Of a DNA stretch of 64,000 nt, positions 40,555-51,655 are shown piece by piece. Each line of letters opens with the position of its first letter. The stretch's first letter is position 1. The notes beneath the pieces are model-generated. The model had not been told where the DNA came from. It saw nothing but the letters and a program-made list of their open reading frames with translations, and did not search any database. The stretch is taken from contig NC_035922.1 in NCBI RefSeq assembly GCF_000348985.1, positions 1,067,604 to 1,131,603 of the forward strand. The letters run 5' to 3'. Both the position numbers and the translations under genes were made by a program. This DNA is from Huiozyma naganishii CBS 8797. Its lineage: Eukaryota > Ascomycota > Saccharomycetes > Saccharomycetales > Saccharomycetaceae.

Positions 40555-40624
40555 TTACCCGGTTGAAAAAAAATTTTCGATGAAAAGTTTCAATTTATTC
40601 GATGAGTTCAAGATCCTCGATGAG
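40555..40624 (+). promoter_or_regulatory. PRS3 upstream elements: Reb1-type, RRPE-like and PAC-like sites
   Basis: TTACCCG at 40555-40561 fits Reb1. AAAATTTT at 40570-40577 matches the core of the RRPE element, and CGATGAG occurs twice, at 40600-40606 and 40618-40624, matching the core of the PAC element. RRPE followed by PAC is the signature of the yeast ribosome-biogenesis regulon (Stb3, Dot6/Tod6). The site lies 150-220 bases before the PRS3 ATG. Confidence 0.5.
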
Positions 40625-40777
40625 TTCCACCTATTTTAATGAATTCAAGATGCTTTAATGACTACAGTAGCACTTTCCGCAAGTTACTCCAAGATACACT
40701 CCAGACCGTACCGTGTTCCTCACTTTGTGTTTTTAATTTAATTACAAAGGTATCAAAACACAGAAACAAATTCGAAA

Positions 40778-41740
40778 ATGGCTAACAATTCTATTAAATT
40801 ATTAGCCCCAGATGTGCACAGAGGGTTGGCCGAACTGGTCTCCAAACGGTTGGGTGTGCCACTGACCGACTGTAAAATAATAAGAGACCCCACTGGGGAA
40901 GTTTCCTTTTCTATTGGGGAGTCTGTCAGAGATCAAGATATCTTCATTATCACCCAGATTGGCTCTGGCGTGGTAAACGATCGTGTTTTGGAGTTGCTGA
41001 TTATGATCAATGCTTCCAAAACCGCATCAGCAAGGAGAATCACAGCTATCATTCCAAACTTCCCTTACGCTAGACAGGACAGAAAGGACAAATCCCGTGC
41101 TCCTATCACTGCTAAACTGATGGCTGACATGCTAACTACAGCTGGGTGCGATCATGTCATTACCATGGACCTGCACGCTTCTCAAATCCAAGGGTTCTTT
41201 GACGTTCCTGTTGACAACTTGTATGCCGAACCAAGTGTGGTTCGTTATATCAAGGAAAATGTGAAGTACGATGAGGCTATCATCATTTCTCCCGATGCCG
41301 GTGGGGCTAAGCGTGCTGCTGGCCTGGCTGATCGTTTGGATCTAAATTTTGCTTTAATCCACAAGGAGCGTGCTAGAGCCAACGAGGTTTCTCGTATGGT
41401 GCTTGTTGGTGATGTGACCGGAAAAATCTGTATTATTGTGGATGATATGGCTGATACATGTGGTACATTGGCCAAAGCCGCCGAAATATTATTGGAAAAC
41501 CGCGCCCAGTCGGTTATTGCCATAGTGACTCATGGTGTCCTATCTGGTAATGCCATCAACAACATCAACAACTCTAAGTTGGACAGAGTGGTCTGTACAA
41601 ATACCGTGCCCTTCGAAGATAAGATGAAGTTGTGTCCAAAATTAGACGTCATCGATATATCTGGTGTCTTGGCAGAGAGTATCCGCCGTTTACACAACGG
41701 TGAGAGTATCTCCTACCTTTTCAAGCATTATCCACTCTAG
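40778..41740 (+). CDS. PRS3: Ribose-phosphate pyrophosphokinase PRS3
   Basis: 320 residues, the length of S. cerevisiae Prs3, with almost identical core sequence. ATP/ribose-5-phosphate site residues appear in [20 protein letters not shown] and the flexible loop; [18 protein letters not shown] is the PRPP synthase signature; [17 protein letters not shown] is the PRPP-binding loop. The enzyme makes PRPP from ATP and ribose-5-phosphate for purine, pyrimidine, His and Trp synthesis, working as a heteromer with Prs1. In S. cerevisiae PRS3 is on chromosome VIII (YHL011C); here it sits inside the chromosome XI-like block, so the two sister regions are interleaved. Confidence 0.96.
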   Translation: MANNSIKLLAPDVHRGLAELVSKRLGVPLTDCKIIRDPTGEVSFSIGESVRDQDIFIITQIGSGVVNDRVLELLIMINASKTASARRITAIIPNFPYARQDRKDKSRAPITAKLMADMLTTAGCDHVITMDLHASQIQGFFDVPVDNLYAEPSVVRYIKENVKYDEAIIISPDAGGAKRAAGLADRLDLNFALIHKERARANEVSRMVLVGDVTGKICIIVDDMADTCGTLAKAAEILLENRAQSVIAIVTHGVLSGNAINNINNSKLDRVVCTNTVPFEDKMKLCPKLDVIDISGVLAESIRRLHNGESISYLFKHYPL

Positions 41741-41872
41741 TCATTGTATAGTATTAAATTAGATATGGAACAAACAATAACAACATAGATCTCCGAGAAG
41801 GTCTTTTGTAAATTACAAGTGGGTCCCCATCGGGTGTCATAACATTTTATATTGCCGTTTCTAAGAAACAAA

Positions 41873-42580
41873 TCATAATCCATACTGTTCCCTTTTAAAT
41901 GCTTGTAAAGTAGGTAACAGTTCACCTTTATTATCCAGAATACCATCCACATCGCCTAAATATGGCTGAGCTTCTGGATGAGGGACCCAGATAACATGGG
42001 CTCCAAAGGCTTTCCCAGATTTAACACCAGGGATACCATCCTCAAAAACCAAACATTCACTTGGTTTAATATCACCACCAAACTTCTCATTCAACATCTT
42101 CAAACCTAACTGCCAGATATCTGGACACGGTTTTCCCCTTCCTGCAGGAATTCTTGGATCGTCTCCGGTCACGATAACATCGAAATTTTCAAAACATGGA
42201 AGATGGCTAGTTTTCCCCTTGAACTTTAGTTTGTTCGATGAAGTGCATACAGCAGTTGGAATGTTCTTCTCGTGCAAATACTTCAATAACTCAACCACAC
42301 CAGGCAAAAACGAAGAAGTTGGCCACTTGCTTTCTTGAGATTTGACATTCATGTCGTCGTACTCCTCAAAAGAGATGGGCAAATCATAGCTCTCAATCAG
42401 CTTCTCACCAGCCTCCCTACCTGGAAGTCCTTGTAGTTTCAGCTTGATATCCCAAGTCAGAGGACCCTTGCCATATTTATTCAAGATTTCATTACATGTG
42501 AGAGTGTAAATGTCTTCTGTGTTCAGCAAAAGCCCATCCATGTCAAACAGACATGCCTTAATACTCTTATCAATAGTCAT
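41873..42580 (-). CDS. HAD-family phosphatase (YKL033W-A orthologue)
   Basis: 235 residues (236 for S. cerevisiae YKL033W-A). HAD motif I is FDMDGLLLNTE with the nucleophile and acid/base Asp; the cap domain follows; motif II is CTSSNKLKFKGK; and motifs III/IV are GRGKPCPDIW and FEDGIPGVKSG. The order of motifs and a motif I with DGLL fit the subfamily of pseudouridine-5'-phosphatase and related sugar-phosphate phosphatases. The substrate of the yeast protein is not settled to my knowledge. The location beside TUL1 supports the orthology; the TTI1 gene expected nearby is absent. Confidence 0.9.
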   Translation of the reverse strand: MTIDKSIKACLFDMDGLLLNTEDIYTLTCNEILNKYGKGPLTWDIKLKLQGLPGREAGEKLIESYDLPISFEEYDDMNVKSQESKWPTSSFLPGVVELLKYLHEKNIPTAVCTSSNKLKFKGKTSHLPCFENFDVIVTGDDPRIPAGRGKPCPDIWQLGLKMLNEKFGGDIKPSECLVFEDGIPGVKSGKAFGAHVIWVPHPEAQPYLGDVDGILDNKGELLPTLQAFKREQYGL

Positions 42581-42820
42581 TATTCCAATGCCAGCGGCGA
42601 TCTCCTGGTAACTTATGCAGTTGTGAAACCGGAGAAACCTTCGACCTCCAGATCTTTGTTCGTTAAAGACATAATTGACGATAAATTTTTTCTTTTTTCA
42701 AGCTTTTCATGACGTAAAAAATCGGTATGTTAATATTAAATAAGTCAGAACTGCGAGATATTCGGCACTGCCTGCTTAACCGGTGTTCTCCTTATCTTCA
42801 TTGAGAGCTCACATCCCTGC

Positions 42821-45109
42821 TCATACCGGAGGAAGTGGTGTTCTGCATACGGGACATTGCAGTTTGTAGCTCATCCAGTTCTCCAGGCATTCAGTGTGGA
42901 AGATGTGATTGCATGGTGTAACCATGTAACTGTACTGATCGACCTTGTGTGTTTCTGGTTTGTCATCCACGTACAATGGTATCCCAGACATACAAATCGA
43001 ACAATCCACTGAGTTCGTCTCCACCAAGCTCTCGTCTCCATGCTCGGCAAGGTATTGAGATGTCACAGACTTGAAGTATGAATATCCTTCTGGAATGGTA
43101 TGTTGAGGCAAGAACCAGCGTGCTCCTAGGATATCTTGCGAGTACAATATAGACACCTGGAATAGCAACCACAGCGATAACAGTACGACAAACTTCACAT
43201 TTTTGTGGTGCTTGAATATGTTCGATGGGTAAGTGAAGATGTATATTACTGGTAGCACCCTGATAATCGTTGTGCCAACGACAAACTTCCACAGTAATGG
43301 TAATTTGGTCTGCCCTCTGTTCCTTGCGTTCTCATTCCGTCTTCGAATATTCCGCGCTGGGATTCCCTTGACTGCATTCCTCAAAATTTGCGGTACCCAA
43401 TACGAGTTGAGAATAAACAATCCAGTGTACTCCACAAACAATCTTACATTTCGTGGCCAAGCTGGCGCACTTATAGCCAGGAAGGAAAAAGTAACCAGGA
43501 AAAAGAAAAACCGACCATATATCCCTCCACTTATAGCTGCTTCGTCAGGTACTTCAGGTATTACTCTCTGTCTCTCTGGACCTTCTGTGTTCCCTTCAAA
43601 CAATGTTCGTATACTGATCCCCTCTTCGTTTGCTTGTGAGGCGTACACAGCGATCAAATACCTCGTCTCAAACAGAGATGCTAAAATGAATGAGCAAAAC
43701 GCACTTATCACAAGGGGGAGATACAATTCTGCCACAATGCTGGATGCAATAAAGTAGACCATCGCTAAAATCCCATCCACCAGATTTATCATTCGGAAGG
43801 AATAAAATGAAATCTTGTTAACGCTTGAAGGTGTGTTGGTGTGTTTCATCTGGCATAACAACAGATATATCTGACACATAATCAGAATAACACCACAGAG
43901 TAGATGGTATCTTACCTTTTTGGTCTGCAACTCGTATCTAGGTCCCCTCACGTTATCCAGCTTTAAAGAAACACCACAATCTGGGGAGAAAAACAATCCT
44001 GAACTGATACTGATTGGCGGCAAGTCAGACAAATTGGCTGGTCGACCAAGCGGCCAATTCAGCTCGTCGTCTATCATCTTTAGTTGGTCTTTTGTGTATT
44101 GGTTCCAAGGGTCTATCTGCAAAAAAATCGCGTACTCGCATTTTTCCTGAGCATTGTGGTATGCAGCACTAAGGTCACCTATCCTTAGTGTGTCTATGTA
44201 CTTGGAAGTATCCCAGTATTCTGTTATTAGTTTTTTGGACTGCTCAAATGATTCCTTCCGCAAGTTTTCATCTTGGTCCAGACTCATATAGTGAGGAAAT
44301 GCGAAAAGTGAGTGGAACTTAGCACTATCTGAAAGAGACAATATTCGACCACGCTGGATGTCATAGACCCCAAACGTTGTCAGACTATGCTTTTCCTTTT
44401 CTGCATCATCATTGAAAGTGATTTGCAGCTCCAAAAATTTCCACTTGTCGTCCTGAGAATTAAAGGAGTATTTCTTACTCGAACCCAAATCATTTGACAC
44501 CCTATTAATATGGGTAACTTTGATATTAATATCTCCGCGCTGAAAAGTGACGTTGTGTACTTCACTGGATCCCGGCCATTCCGCCGAGTAGTCATCGCCA
44601 AGTTCAGGCTGATCAACGGAAAACCCAGACGGAGTTTTGTAGAAGTTGGGTATCGGCATACGTATTTTCTCATACTTATGATTCGATATCAAATCTGTGG
44701 TCCCTCGTAAACTACTAGAAATATTGAAGGGGAATACGTTGTTTTTGTTTTCTAGCTCACTAATATTCCACACCTCGTCTTGAATATAATTGATAACTTT
44801 GTCGGGTAAGAGCATGTGCGATTGGCCAACGTTCCAGCTGTTGTAATTCTTATTAGGTAAGGGGAAAGTGGCATTCTGATCTGGGTTGTCTAATATATCT
44901 TGGTAGCTTAGCTTCAAACCAGTTATATTCTTAAAGTTACTATCATAAGTCATATTATTAAACAACTGGTACTCTAAATCGAGTGTCTCCTTCAAGATCT
45001 TCATTTGGTTAAACTCAAATGTTGAAGAGACCCCATCGCCTCCAGGGGAGGAGAAAAAGATGTAGAAAACTATTATAATAAATAGTAGCGTGTTCCCATC
45101 AATCTCCAT
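42821..45109 (-). CDS. TUL1: Golgi transmembrane RING ubiquitin ligase TUL1
   Basis: 762 residues from the ATG at 45109 (758 in S. cerevisiae). The frame is open to 45226, but the start at 45109 gives MEIDGNTLLFIIIVFYIFF, a signal sequence that matches the known N-terminus. A long lumenal domain with several N-glycosylation sequons is followed by about seven membrane helices from around residue 400 onward. The C-terminal RING-H2 domain has CSICMSG, CNHIFHTECLENW and CPVCRTPLPP. Tul1 is the E3 of the Dsc complex, which ubiquitinates membrane proteins with polar transmembrane segments in the Golgi and endosomes. UGP1 and AIM26, which in S. cerevisiae lie between TUL1 and RGT1, are absent here. 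Confidence 0.95.
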   Translation of the reverse strand: MEIDGNTLLFIIIVFYIFFSSPGGDGVSSTFEFNQMKILKETLDLEYQLFNNMTYDSNFKNITGLKLSYQDILDNPDQNATFPLPNKNYNSWNVGQSHMLLPDKVINYIQDEVWNISELENKNNVFPFNISSSLRGTTDLISNHKYEKIRMPIPNFYKTPSGFSVDQPELGDDYSAEWPGSSEVHNVTFQRGDINIKVTHINRVSNDLGSSKKYSFNSQDDKWKFLELQITFNDDAEKEKHSLTTFGVYDIQRGRILSLSDSAKFHSLFAFPHYMSLDQDENLRKESFEQSKKLITEYWDTSKYIDTLRIGDLSAAYHNAQEKCEYAIFLQIDPWNQYTKDQLKMIDDELNWPLGRPANLSDLPPISISSGLFFSPDCGVSLKLDNVRGPRYELQTKKVRYHLLCGVILIMCQIYLLLCQMKHTNTPSSVNKISFYSFRMINLVDGILAMVYFIASSIVAELYLPLVISAFCSFILASLFETRYLIAVYASQANEEGISIRTLFEGNTEGPERQRVIPEVPDEAAISGGIYGRFFFFLVTFSFLAISAPAWPRNVRLFVEYTGLFILNSYWVPQILRNAVKGIPARNIRRRNENARNRGQTKLPLLWKFVVGTTIIRVLPVIYIFTYPSNIFKHHKNVKFVVLLSLWLLFQVSILYSQDILGARWFLPQHTIPEGYSYFKSVTSQYLAEHGDESLVETNSVDCSICMSGIPLYVDDKPETHKVDQYSYMVTPCNHIFHTECLENWMSYKLQCPVCRTPLPPV

Positions 45110-45404
45110 ATTTGTAAACCCTGATAGAGGCGTATGTGCGTATGCTAAATGTGGTGCTGGTGGTGTTAGAACGTGTAATGGTGAGGTCTCTTTACCAAAG
45201 GATACTCTGTTCCTCGCGATTTCCATAACGTCGTTCTATGTTCCTTTTTTTTCTCATCTTTATTTTTACAATCAGGAAATCAACGGTTGCAAGTCACATG
45301 CGTCCAAGGGTGCCGTATCTAATGAAATCAGATATAGTATTACAATGGTATTATTTATTACAATGTCCAAGGTTATGAAGAAACTTACACAAACACGTAG
45401 TTAC

Positions 45405-48400
45405 TTAAAGCCATCCCAGCTCAGCATCATCAAACAGTTTCCATCCAATATTGATAAACCGTTCAACAATCTCATTTTTCTCACCGGGTTTCTCATCTGG
45501 CTTTACAAACTTCCACTTCATCTTCAGCTCCCCCACACTGCTCTCATCTACGATGGACCTCTCATTCAGATCTGTATCAAAGATCTTGAACGGCCTTATC
45601 ATGTTCAAAAGACTCATAATTTGGACGAGTTCATTCATGGAATTGGATAATTTGACTACAATGCTTTGAGCCTTTGAATTGTCGACATAAGCCACCTGCA
45701 TTACCGTCCCTATCAGTTGCGTTGGTAATTTCTTAATAATATTGATCACATTGTGAAGTTCGTAGAAGATAGGTACTGCGTAAGGTGCAATGACACCACG
45801 TCGTAAAGTTTCGGCGTTGTCCTTATTCTTGTCCTTGTTCAAGCCCAGCAATTTCTGGTAAAAGTCGTTGGCTGCATCAGTCGGTATGCTGAGACTGTTT
45901 GCCGACCTCGAAGATGCGGGTGAGGGCTGTGGTTTCTCCAAAGGCCTGTAAACGGGGTCGATACTGTTCGTTGGGTTAAGACGCATGGCCAGCGTCAGTA
46001 TTTGAAGTGTCTGTGTTATCAATTTTGAAACAGCCCCCGCTATCGTCGCACTCAACTCCAAAGTCAGCTTGAACTCGGAGTTGTTCACAAGGCTCAATGA
46101 GATTAGGGTATTGATGAACTTTTGTTTAGTGATCAGTAGGTCATGGAATAATCTGGAGATCGTGATAAATTCGTGAGCGTCAGAAGCAGGATGAGTCTCG
46201 TCCCGTGGGGGATCGGGAATCCATGCTAGGTTGTCCAAGGATGTAGACTTGAGGGAAAAGTAATTGACAGACTTTCTGTGTATGCTTAGTTCGGTGATGA
46301 ACTCGCCCAACTTCAAATCTTGCAACATATAATGAAGCTTAACAGGGTCCTCCTCAATACACCACTTCTCGACGTATGACTCCGTGCTATTGACGTTGTT
46401 TTTCTCCAAGTTTGAATTGTCAAAGAAGCTGTCAATGGTTCCCGTTATCGGAATATTTAGCAACTTGGGTCCACCAAATGTGCAGCTTTGCAAAGAATCG
46501 AAGATAATCAGCAACACGTATAGTCTTTTGAAGACAATGCTGCAGTCCAAAGCCGTCTCATTTGGGGTTTCCTCCTTTTCTAGCTTTGTGTCAACAAAGA
46601 GAATTTTGTACAACTTGAACTCGTTGAAGATGGTTACCGACATTCCTAGAACAAAGGAGTTGTCGTAACCTACGTATGACAAAATGTAATTCAGGATAAT
46701 GAATGTGGACAAGTAAATGATCTTGATCTTCGGTGATATCATGTCTTTGTTTTCCCGAAGTTTAGGGTGAATGTCTACAATTTTTTGGAAGCATTCGTTA
46801 AGCGCGGAAATGAATATAGTTTGAATTTCAAAATAGTCGTTGACACTCAGATCATCGCCTTCTGAGGGAGAATTCTTCTTTTTATGTGGGTTCTTGTTTA
46901 TGTCCCAACCATCTGGGGACCCCTGGCCGTTGTTGGAAAGAGGGTTTTCCCTAGCATTTTCTTTGTTACTGCCTCTACTCTCCGCATCAAAGGGATTGTT
47001 GAACTCCTCGCTGAGAAAACTTCCTTTTCCCCGCTTCATGGCCAATCTTACCAACAGCTCTAACGAATTTCTGAACCACAAAATCACATAATTATTTAGT
47101 TCGTGGATTGAGGAGACAGGTTGAGTGTTAATTAGAAGAATATCGCCAGTGAGAGTCTTCTTATTGAGTGGTATGATAGGGAAACCCGTGTGGATAAACT
47201 CGTAGTATATGTCGATCAGTTCCATATCAGAGATGCGCCCGTACTTCATCTCGCGCTCGGGGCCCAGGTCCTTTGTCACAGGGGTCGTCGAGCAACTTAT
47301 CTGGTTCATATTTGAACGGGTACCACTCCCACTCAGTGCCGACTCCACATTTGCAGTCATGGGAGTCCTGGTCAGCTTTGGGTTGGTGATTGAATTAACG
47401 TTCCCCGTGGAGCTGACCCTGTGCGTCTCTGCTGTTGGGTGTGCGACAGGGTCCATCAGCGAGCTGATGGAGGTAATCGAGTTCCCACGTCGTATTTGGC
47501 TAGACGTGGCGGAATCCGATCTTTTGAACACATTCGTAGAATGCGGCGCGGGGGAGCCCTTTTTGCTATTCCCAAGAACATTCTTGTTTGCGCTTGGCGT
47601 ATCTGTCGGACACAGTGGGTCCTCTGGGTTGAATTTCCTTACCACTGGCACCGATGTCGGCCTCACGATCGCGTCTGCGCCACTATTCGCATGATGCCTC
47701 TCGTGAGAACACAGAAGACTAAAGTTTTTGATCTGGCAGTTCGTTTTGGCGTAGGTAGTTTTCTCTGCAGATCCTGCCGTGGTGGGGGTTCGTTGGTTCG
47801 GTGCAGATCCTGCCTGTGGGGGTCGCTGTTGGCCGTTTTCCGGAAGCAGAGCTGTACTGTTCGGGAATACTGTTGATGCGCTTGGAGACATCGCCTCACT
47901 CATCGTAGAGCTATTTCTCGAATGGAACCCTCCGTTTGTGGCGTACTGTCCAAAGGACGAAAGGGTTGTGGTATTTACCCCCGTTGGCACATTTCCCTGT
48001 ATTTGCGGTGTCTGATGCTGTTGCTGCTGCTGTTGATGATTATGAAACTGCGAGTATGGGTATGACGGTTGACGTTGACTACCAGAAGGGTGCGGCAGTT
48101 GTTGCTGCCCCGCAATAACCGGATTTGAATTCTGTCTTAAAAGCGACGGGATGGAACTCGACCTTCTGAACTGCATATCTTGATCTTCTGGGTTTGTGAT
48201 TGGGTTGAAGTTTTTGAAGTACGACCAGTACGGCCCGTTAGCGGGTCCAGACACGCTGTTAGTCACGGTGGCCGCGCCTATATTACCACTAATCGGCGAC
48301 CCTAACGATGACTGATGCATTTGTATCTGCGGTTGTTGCTGTGCTGGCGACTGTGACTGCTGCCGTGGTGGTTGCGCCGGTGCACCGTAAAACAACTGAT

Positions 48401-49265
48401 CGGACGAGTTTAAATTCCTTACAGAGATGTCGCTTAGCAACGAGTCGATCGATCCCCTCCTCTGGTGAGGATAGTCGTGGTAGGGGACTTTCCAAAACTG
48501 TTGTTGTGCCACGTTTACGTTATTGGGAGTCACTGTGCCCGTGACGACACCCGCACCAGGGATAATTCCCGGGTGCAGAGCCCCCACGGAGCCTGGATAC
48601 TTCCCAGCACCAGTACCAACACCACCGGACGACGACGGCCTTGCTGCATTTACCTGTATACCTGCAGTATCCAAATTGCTATTTTTATGCGCCAATGCAC
48701 CGTCATCCGGGAGCGACATTCTCTTCGGTACTTTTGCATCCTGGATCCTTTCTGGACCCAATTGTGGTGAGTAACCATAGTTTGCGAGGGGTGGTAGTAA
48801 TACCGCATTTGGGACTTGTCCTGGAGTCGGCGTCGACGCGACGTACCTGTTTTGCTCCCCCGCGCTGCCAACGCTGTAGTGCCTCTTCTGCCTGTCCATC
48901 TCTGGCGGGGTGCTCCCTGCAGTGGGGGTAGCCGCAGCCGTGGACCCTGAGTTTCTGTGCTGTCTACTGTAGCCCTTCGTTGGACCTCTCTTCAAGGGCA
49001 CTCTTTCAAAACTGCACCTTTCGCCGATCCGTTGACAGTTGGTACAGATGTTCCTCATGTCGTTGTAATCGCACTTTATTTTCTTCCTCCTGCACTGATC
49101 ACACGCCCGCGACGCCTTCGTCCGCTTCTTACCATGCATCTCCATCGGGGGATCCGCGGTCCGCCTCTGTCCGGACCTGCTGTCTCCTGCGCTGCCATGC
49201 GACATCTTCCCGGGACTTATGGGGAGCGGCTCGTTTGCTTTGTCCGCATCCATCGAGAGAGTCAT
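45405..49265 (-). CDS. RGT1: Zn2Cys6 glucose-responsive regulator RGT1
   Basis: About 1286 residues from the ATG at 49265 (1170 in S. cerevisiae); the longer frame begins with TTG, and a second ATG four codons later is possible. The binuclear zinc cluster starts near residue 55: ACDQCRRKKIKCDYN and ICTNCQRIGERCSF supply six Cys, followed by the basic linker LKRGPTKGYS, which is typical of Rgt1/Eds1. The next 500 residues are Ser/Gln/Asn/Pro-rich, and the C-terminal 600 form the middle homology region with long helices. Rgt1 represses hexose transporter (HXT) genes when glucose is low, with Mth1/Std1. Position between TUL1 and PTM1 favours RGT1 over its paralogue EDS1. Confidence 0.9.
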   Translation of the reverse strand: MTLSMDADKANEPLPISPGKMSHGSAGDSRSGQRRTADPPMEMHGKKRTKASRACDQCRRKKIKCDYNDMRNICTNCQRIGERCSFERVPLKRGPTKGYSRQHRNSGSTAAATPTAGSTPPEMDRQKRHYSVGSAGEQNRYVASTPTPGQVPNAVLLPPLANYGYSPQLGPERIQDAKVPKRMSLPDDGALAHKNSNLDTAGIQVNAARPSSSGGVGTGAGKYPGSVGALHPGIIPGAGVVTGTVTPNNVNVAQQQFWKVPYHDYPHQRRGSIDSLLSDISVRNLNSSDQLFYGAPAQPPRQQSQSPAQQQPQIQMHQSSLGSPISGNIGAATVTNSVSGPANGPYWSYFKNFNPITNPEDQDMQFRRSSSIPSLLRQNSNPVIAGQQQLPHPSGSQRQPSYPYSQFHNHQQQQQQHQTPQIQGNVPTGVNTTTLSSFGQYATNGGFHSRNSSTMSEAMSPSASTVFPNSTALLPENGQQRPPQAGSAPNQRTPTTAGSAEKTTYAKTNCQIKNFSLLCSHERHHANSGADAIVRPTSVPVVRKFNPEDPLCPTDTPSANKNVLGNSKKGSPAPHSTNVFKRSDSATSSQIRRGNSITSISSLMDPVAHPTAETHRVSSTGNVNSITNPKLTRTPMTANVESALSGSGTRSNMNQISCSTTPVTKDLGPEREMKYGRISDMELIDIYYEFIHTGFPIIPLNKKTLTGDILLINTQPVSSIHELNNYVILWFRNSLELLVRLAMKRGKGSFLSEEFNNPFDAESRGSNKENARENPLSNNGQGSPDGWDINKNPHKKKNSPSEGDDLSVNDYFEIQTIFISALNECFQKIVDIHPKLRENKDMISPKIKIIYLSTFIILNYILSYVGYDNSFVLGMSVTIFNEFKLYKILFVDTKLEKEETPNETALDCSIVFKRLYVLLIIFDSLQSCTFGGPKLLNIPITGTIDSFFDNSNLEKNNVNSTESYVEKWCIEEDPVKLHYMLQDLKLGEFITELSIHRKSVNYFSLKSTSLDNLAWIPDPPRDETHPASDAHEFITISRLFHDLLITKQKFINTLISLSLVNNSEFKLTLELSATIAGAVSKLITQTLQILTLAMRLNPTNSIDPVYRPLEKPQPSPASSRSANSLSIPTDAANDFYQKLLGLNKDKNKDNAETLRRGVIAPYAVPIFYELHNVINIIKKLPTQLIGTVMQVAYVDNSKAQSIVVKLSNSMNELVQIMSLLNMIRPFKIFDTDLNERSIVDESSVGELKMKWKFVKPDEKPGEKNEIVERFINIGWKLFDDAELGWL

Positions 49266-49590
49266 GTGCGTGTGTAATATAGATATATTTTCCAATCACC
49301 TCAACCGAAGTGAGATATGGAGGGAAGACCGATAACCGGGAATGGCGTGGGAGTTGTTGTCAGTTAAACGTCAAAAGAGAAGGGTTGAAATGGAAAAAAA
49401 AAGGATGGAAAAGGAGAGAAAAAAAGGTACAGAAAACCCAATCAAAATGGTTAACTGATATCCCGGGAAACGGTATATGTTGTTGATGTTGTTGTTGTTG
49501 TACTCCTCGGAGTAAACTTCCAATACTTTCTGAACTTGTTCCTTCAAAATAGAAAAAATTAGAATAAAATTAACGAAACAGAAAAAACAC

Positions 49591-49625
<35 letters not shown>

Positions 49626-50080
49626 ATTGTCTTGTCTTGTTTGGTGAACGGAGCCTATTTGTATCTCTCCTAACCTCACTCAATCTATATCTAATTACTA
49701 TGTAAAAAAACCAAAGAGAACAACAACAAGTTGACCCTTCTGGGTGCTGTCTTAGATATGAAGGCGCGGCTGCAACTAAGATACGATAATGGAACCACAC
49801 TCCCACATAACAAGAAATAACAGCGAGAGGAAAAGAATGATTACATATGTTTAATGTGTACCGCTGCAGTTTTCCATCGAAATGTGGAGGGCAAGAGCGG
49901 GGCACCCGCTGGCAGCGTTCACTGTTCGTGTATCCGTGAAAGACAAAAGTTTGAACGTATTGATGGATATGTATATACATCTTTATACATGGAGCCAGCC
50001 CGCAGTTATGTTACTTTGGCAGCGGGCAAGAATGCGGATGGTGCAAAAAAAAAGGTACAGTTGTAGGCGCCATGTAAGTA
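49266..50080. other. RGT1 upstream region with (AG)n repeat
   Basis: About 815 bases. An (AG)14-type microsatellite lies at about 49594-49622, and a GTT repeat at about 49480-49500. No gene is supported: open frames crossing the repeat are low-complexity. Part of it must hold the PTM1 3' end and the RGT1 promoter. Confidence 0.5.
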
Positions 50081-51655
50081 TCACTTGTTCTTTGTAGAGT
50101 CTGGGCCCTCCTCGGTATCGTCGAAATTGAAGTCCGGTTCGTTGTCCAGGTCAGCTGCCGCTTGTTGCGGAGACCCCTGGAAGTTGTCGTCGTTGGTCAC
50201 GATGCTAAGGTTGTCGTCGTTACCGAGTTCTGTGTCGTCAAGGGGTTCTCCCAGAGACTGCAAGTCGCTAAGGTCGAAGTCTGCGACGTTCTCTGGGTCA
50301 GTGGGCAACTGCTGGGACACGGCAAGCATGTACGACGTGTCTGTGGGTCTCCAAATGAACGAGATCACGACGAAGACGCAGAAGTACACGAGCGAGGGCC
50401 AGAAATCTGTGAAGAAAAAACGCGACCGCCAGTTCTTCTCCACCATCTTGATCGAGTTCATGCTCGTGAAGATGATCGACGTGATGACAAGCCCGATCAT
50501 CAGCACCACCATCGCACCGTACAGAATCATCAACAGCTTCTTGTACATCCCCAGTTTCACCACCTGTCTCTGCTCCTTCAAGTATCCGACCGTCTTGGTC
50601 ATTGACCGCAAGATCATGATGTAGAACCCTGCCATCGTGACCACGAAGGGCGCGAAACTGATGAAGATCAGGGGCGAGGGTGCCTCCGGGTCCGACAGGT
50701 AGCTGTGGATCAGGAACGCGCAGCAGGCAACGTAGCTGAACGCGGAGTAGAACTGGCACCGTCTCATCAGTGTCTTGTTCAATTTCGGGTACACAATCCC
50801 GTACCCTAGTGCCACAATCAGCAACAGGAAGAAAGAAAACACAATCTTACCACCGGTCATCAGCGACAGAAAAACCATGTACACTTTTGTCCCTGCAACG
50901 TCCCCCTTCTCGTTCTTTAAGTCAAAGTATGCCCAGACAAAGATCGTCTCAGCGGTCAAAAACACGTAGAAGGCAAGAACGTACTTCTGTAGCGGTAACA
51001 ACTCGTGCTTGTGCTTCCAAAAGGCAAAGAGGAACAGACACATCGCGACAACGTATCCAACTGCAAGCAGCCCGTACAGGGGCAACTTGTTGATCTCCGC
51101 ACCGGACAGATGCCCGTACGAGTTTCTGAAATTGACGACCGCGTTGAAATCAACGTCCTCGGAACTTGTAAAGACGGTCACACAATAGAACCCGGTCTTC
51201 GAGATAGGGTACTTCGTGTCGTGTAACCCAACAGAGTCCTGCGAAAAGGTCATGATTGGATTCACCAGCGTCTTGTTCTCCTTGTCAAAAGGATCGTAAC
51301 TTGTCTTCTCGACAATGAAAGTCCCACGGTCAGCATCCTCACAGAGTCCAGCACCGATCGCGTAGTCGTCACAGATATACTGTGGGGTTCCATCGGGCCT
51401 TTGGACCCCGAGGTGCAAGTAATCCTGGAAATCGTAGATGGCCACAGAGACACTACTCTCCTCCCCGTACTCACTTTTCAGCTTCTTCAAGTTGAACGAG
51501 ATGAACGGGTCCACTTTCCCGTGCCAGTCGTTCTTGGAGTACATACCGGAGCAAACCTCATAGTTCTTCTTGTTCAGTTTCTCCTTGTTCGCCGCAGCAA
51601 ACCCGATAACCTGCCACAGCAGCAAAACCACACAGCGATACAAACTCCACTTCAT
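50081..51655 (-). CDS. PTM1: GOST-family seven-transmembrane protein PTM1
   Basis: 524 residues from the ATG at 51655 (523 in S. cerevisiae); the longer frame starts with GTG. A signal peptide ([20 protein letters not shown]) precedes a lumenal beta-rich GOLD-like domain up to about residue 190. Seven membrane helices follow, from [20 protein letters not shown] onward, and the protein ends in an acidic cytosolic tail. The family (GPR107/GPR108, TMEM87; GOLD-domain seven-helix proteins) works in Golgi and endosomal membranes; the biochemical role of Ptm1 is not settled. RGT1-PTM1-VPS24 order follows S. cerevisiae apart from the absence of NFU1 between PTM1 and VPS24. Confidence 0.92.
   Translation of the reverse strand: MKWSLYRCVVLLLWQVIGFAAANKEKLNKKNYEVCSGMYSKNDWHGKVDPFISFNLKKLKSEYGEESSVSVAIYDFQDYLHLGVQRPDGTPQYICDDYAIGAGLCEDADRGTFIVEKTSYDPFDKENKTLVNPIMTFSQDSVGLHDTKYPISKTGFYCVTVFTSSEDVDFNAVVNFRNSYGHLSGAEINKLPLYGLLAVGYVVAMCLFLFAFWKHKHELLPLQKYVLAFYVFLTAETIFVWAYFDLKNEKGDVAGTKVYMVFLSLMTGGKIVFSFFLLLIVALGYGIVYPKLNKTLMRRCQFYSAFSYVACCAFLIHSYLSDPEAPSPLIFISFAPFVVTMAGFYIMILRSMTKTVGYLKEQRQVVKLGMYKKLLMILYGAMVVLMIGLVITSIIFTSMNSIKMVEKNWRSRFFFTDFWPSLVYFCVFVVISFIWRPTDTSYMLAVSQQLPTDPENVADFDLSDLQSLGEPLDDTELGNDDNLSIVTNDDNFQGSPQQAAADLDNEPDFNFDDTEEGPDSTKNK

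Noticed and set aside
45110..45226. 39-residue N-terminal extension of TUL1
   Set aside because: The internal Met begins a signal sequence that matches S. cerevisiae Tul1; the extension would bury it.
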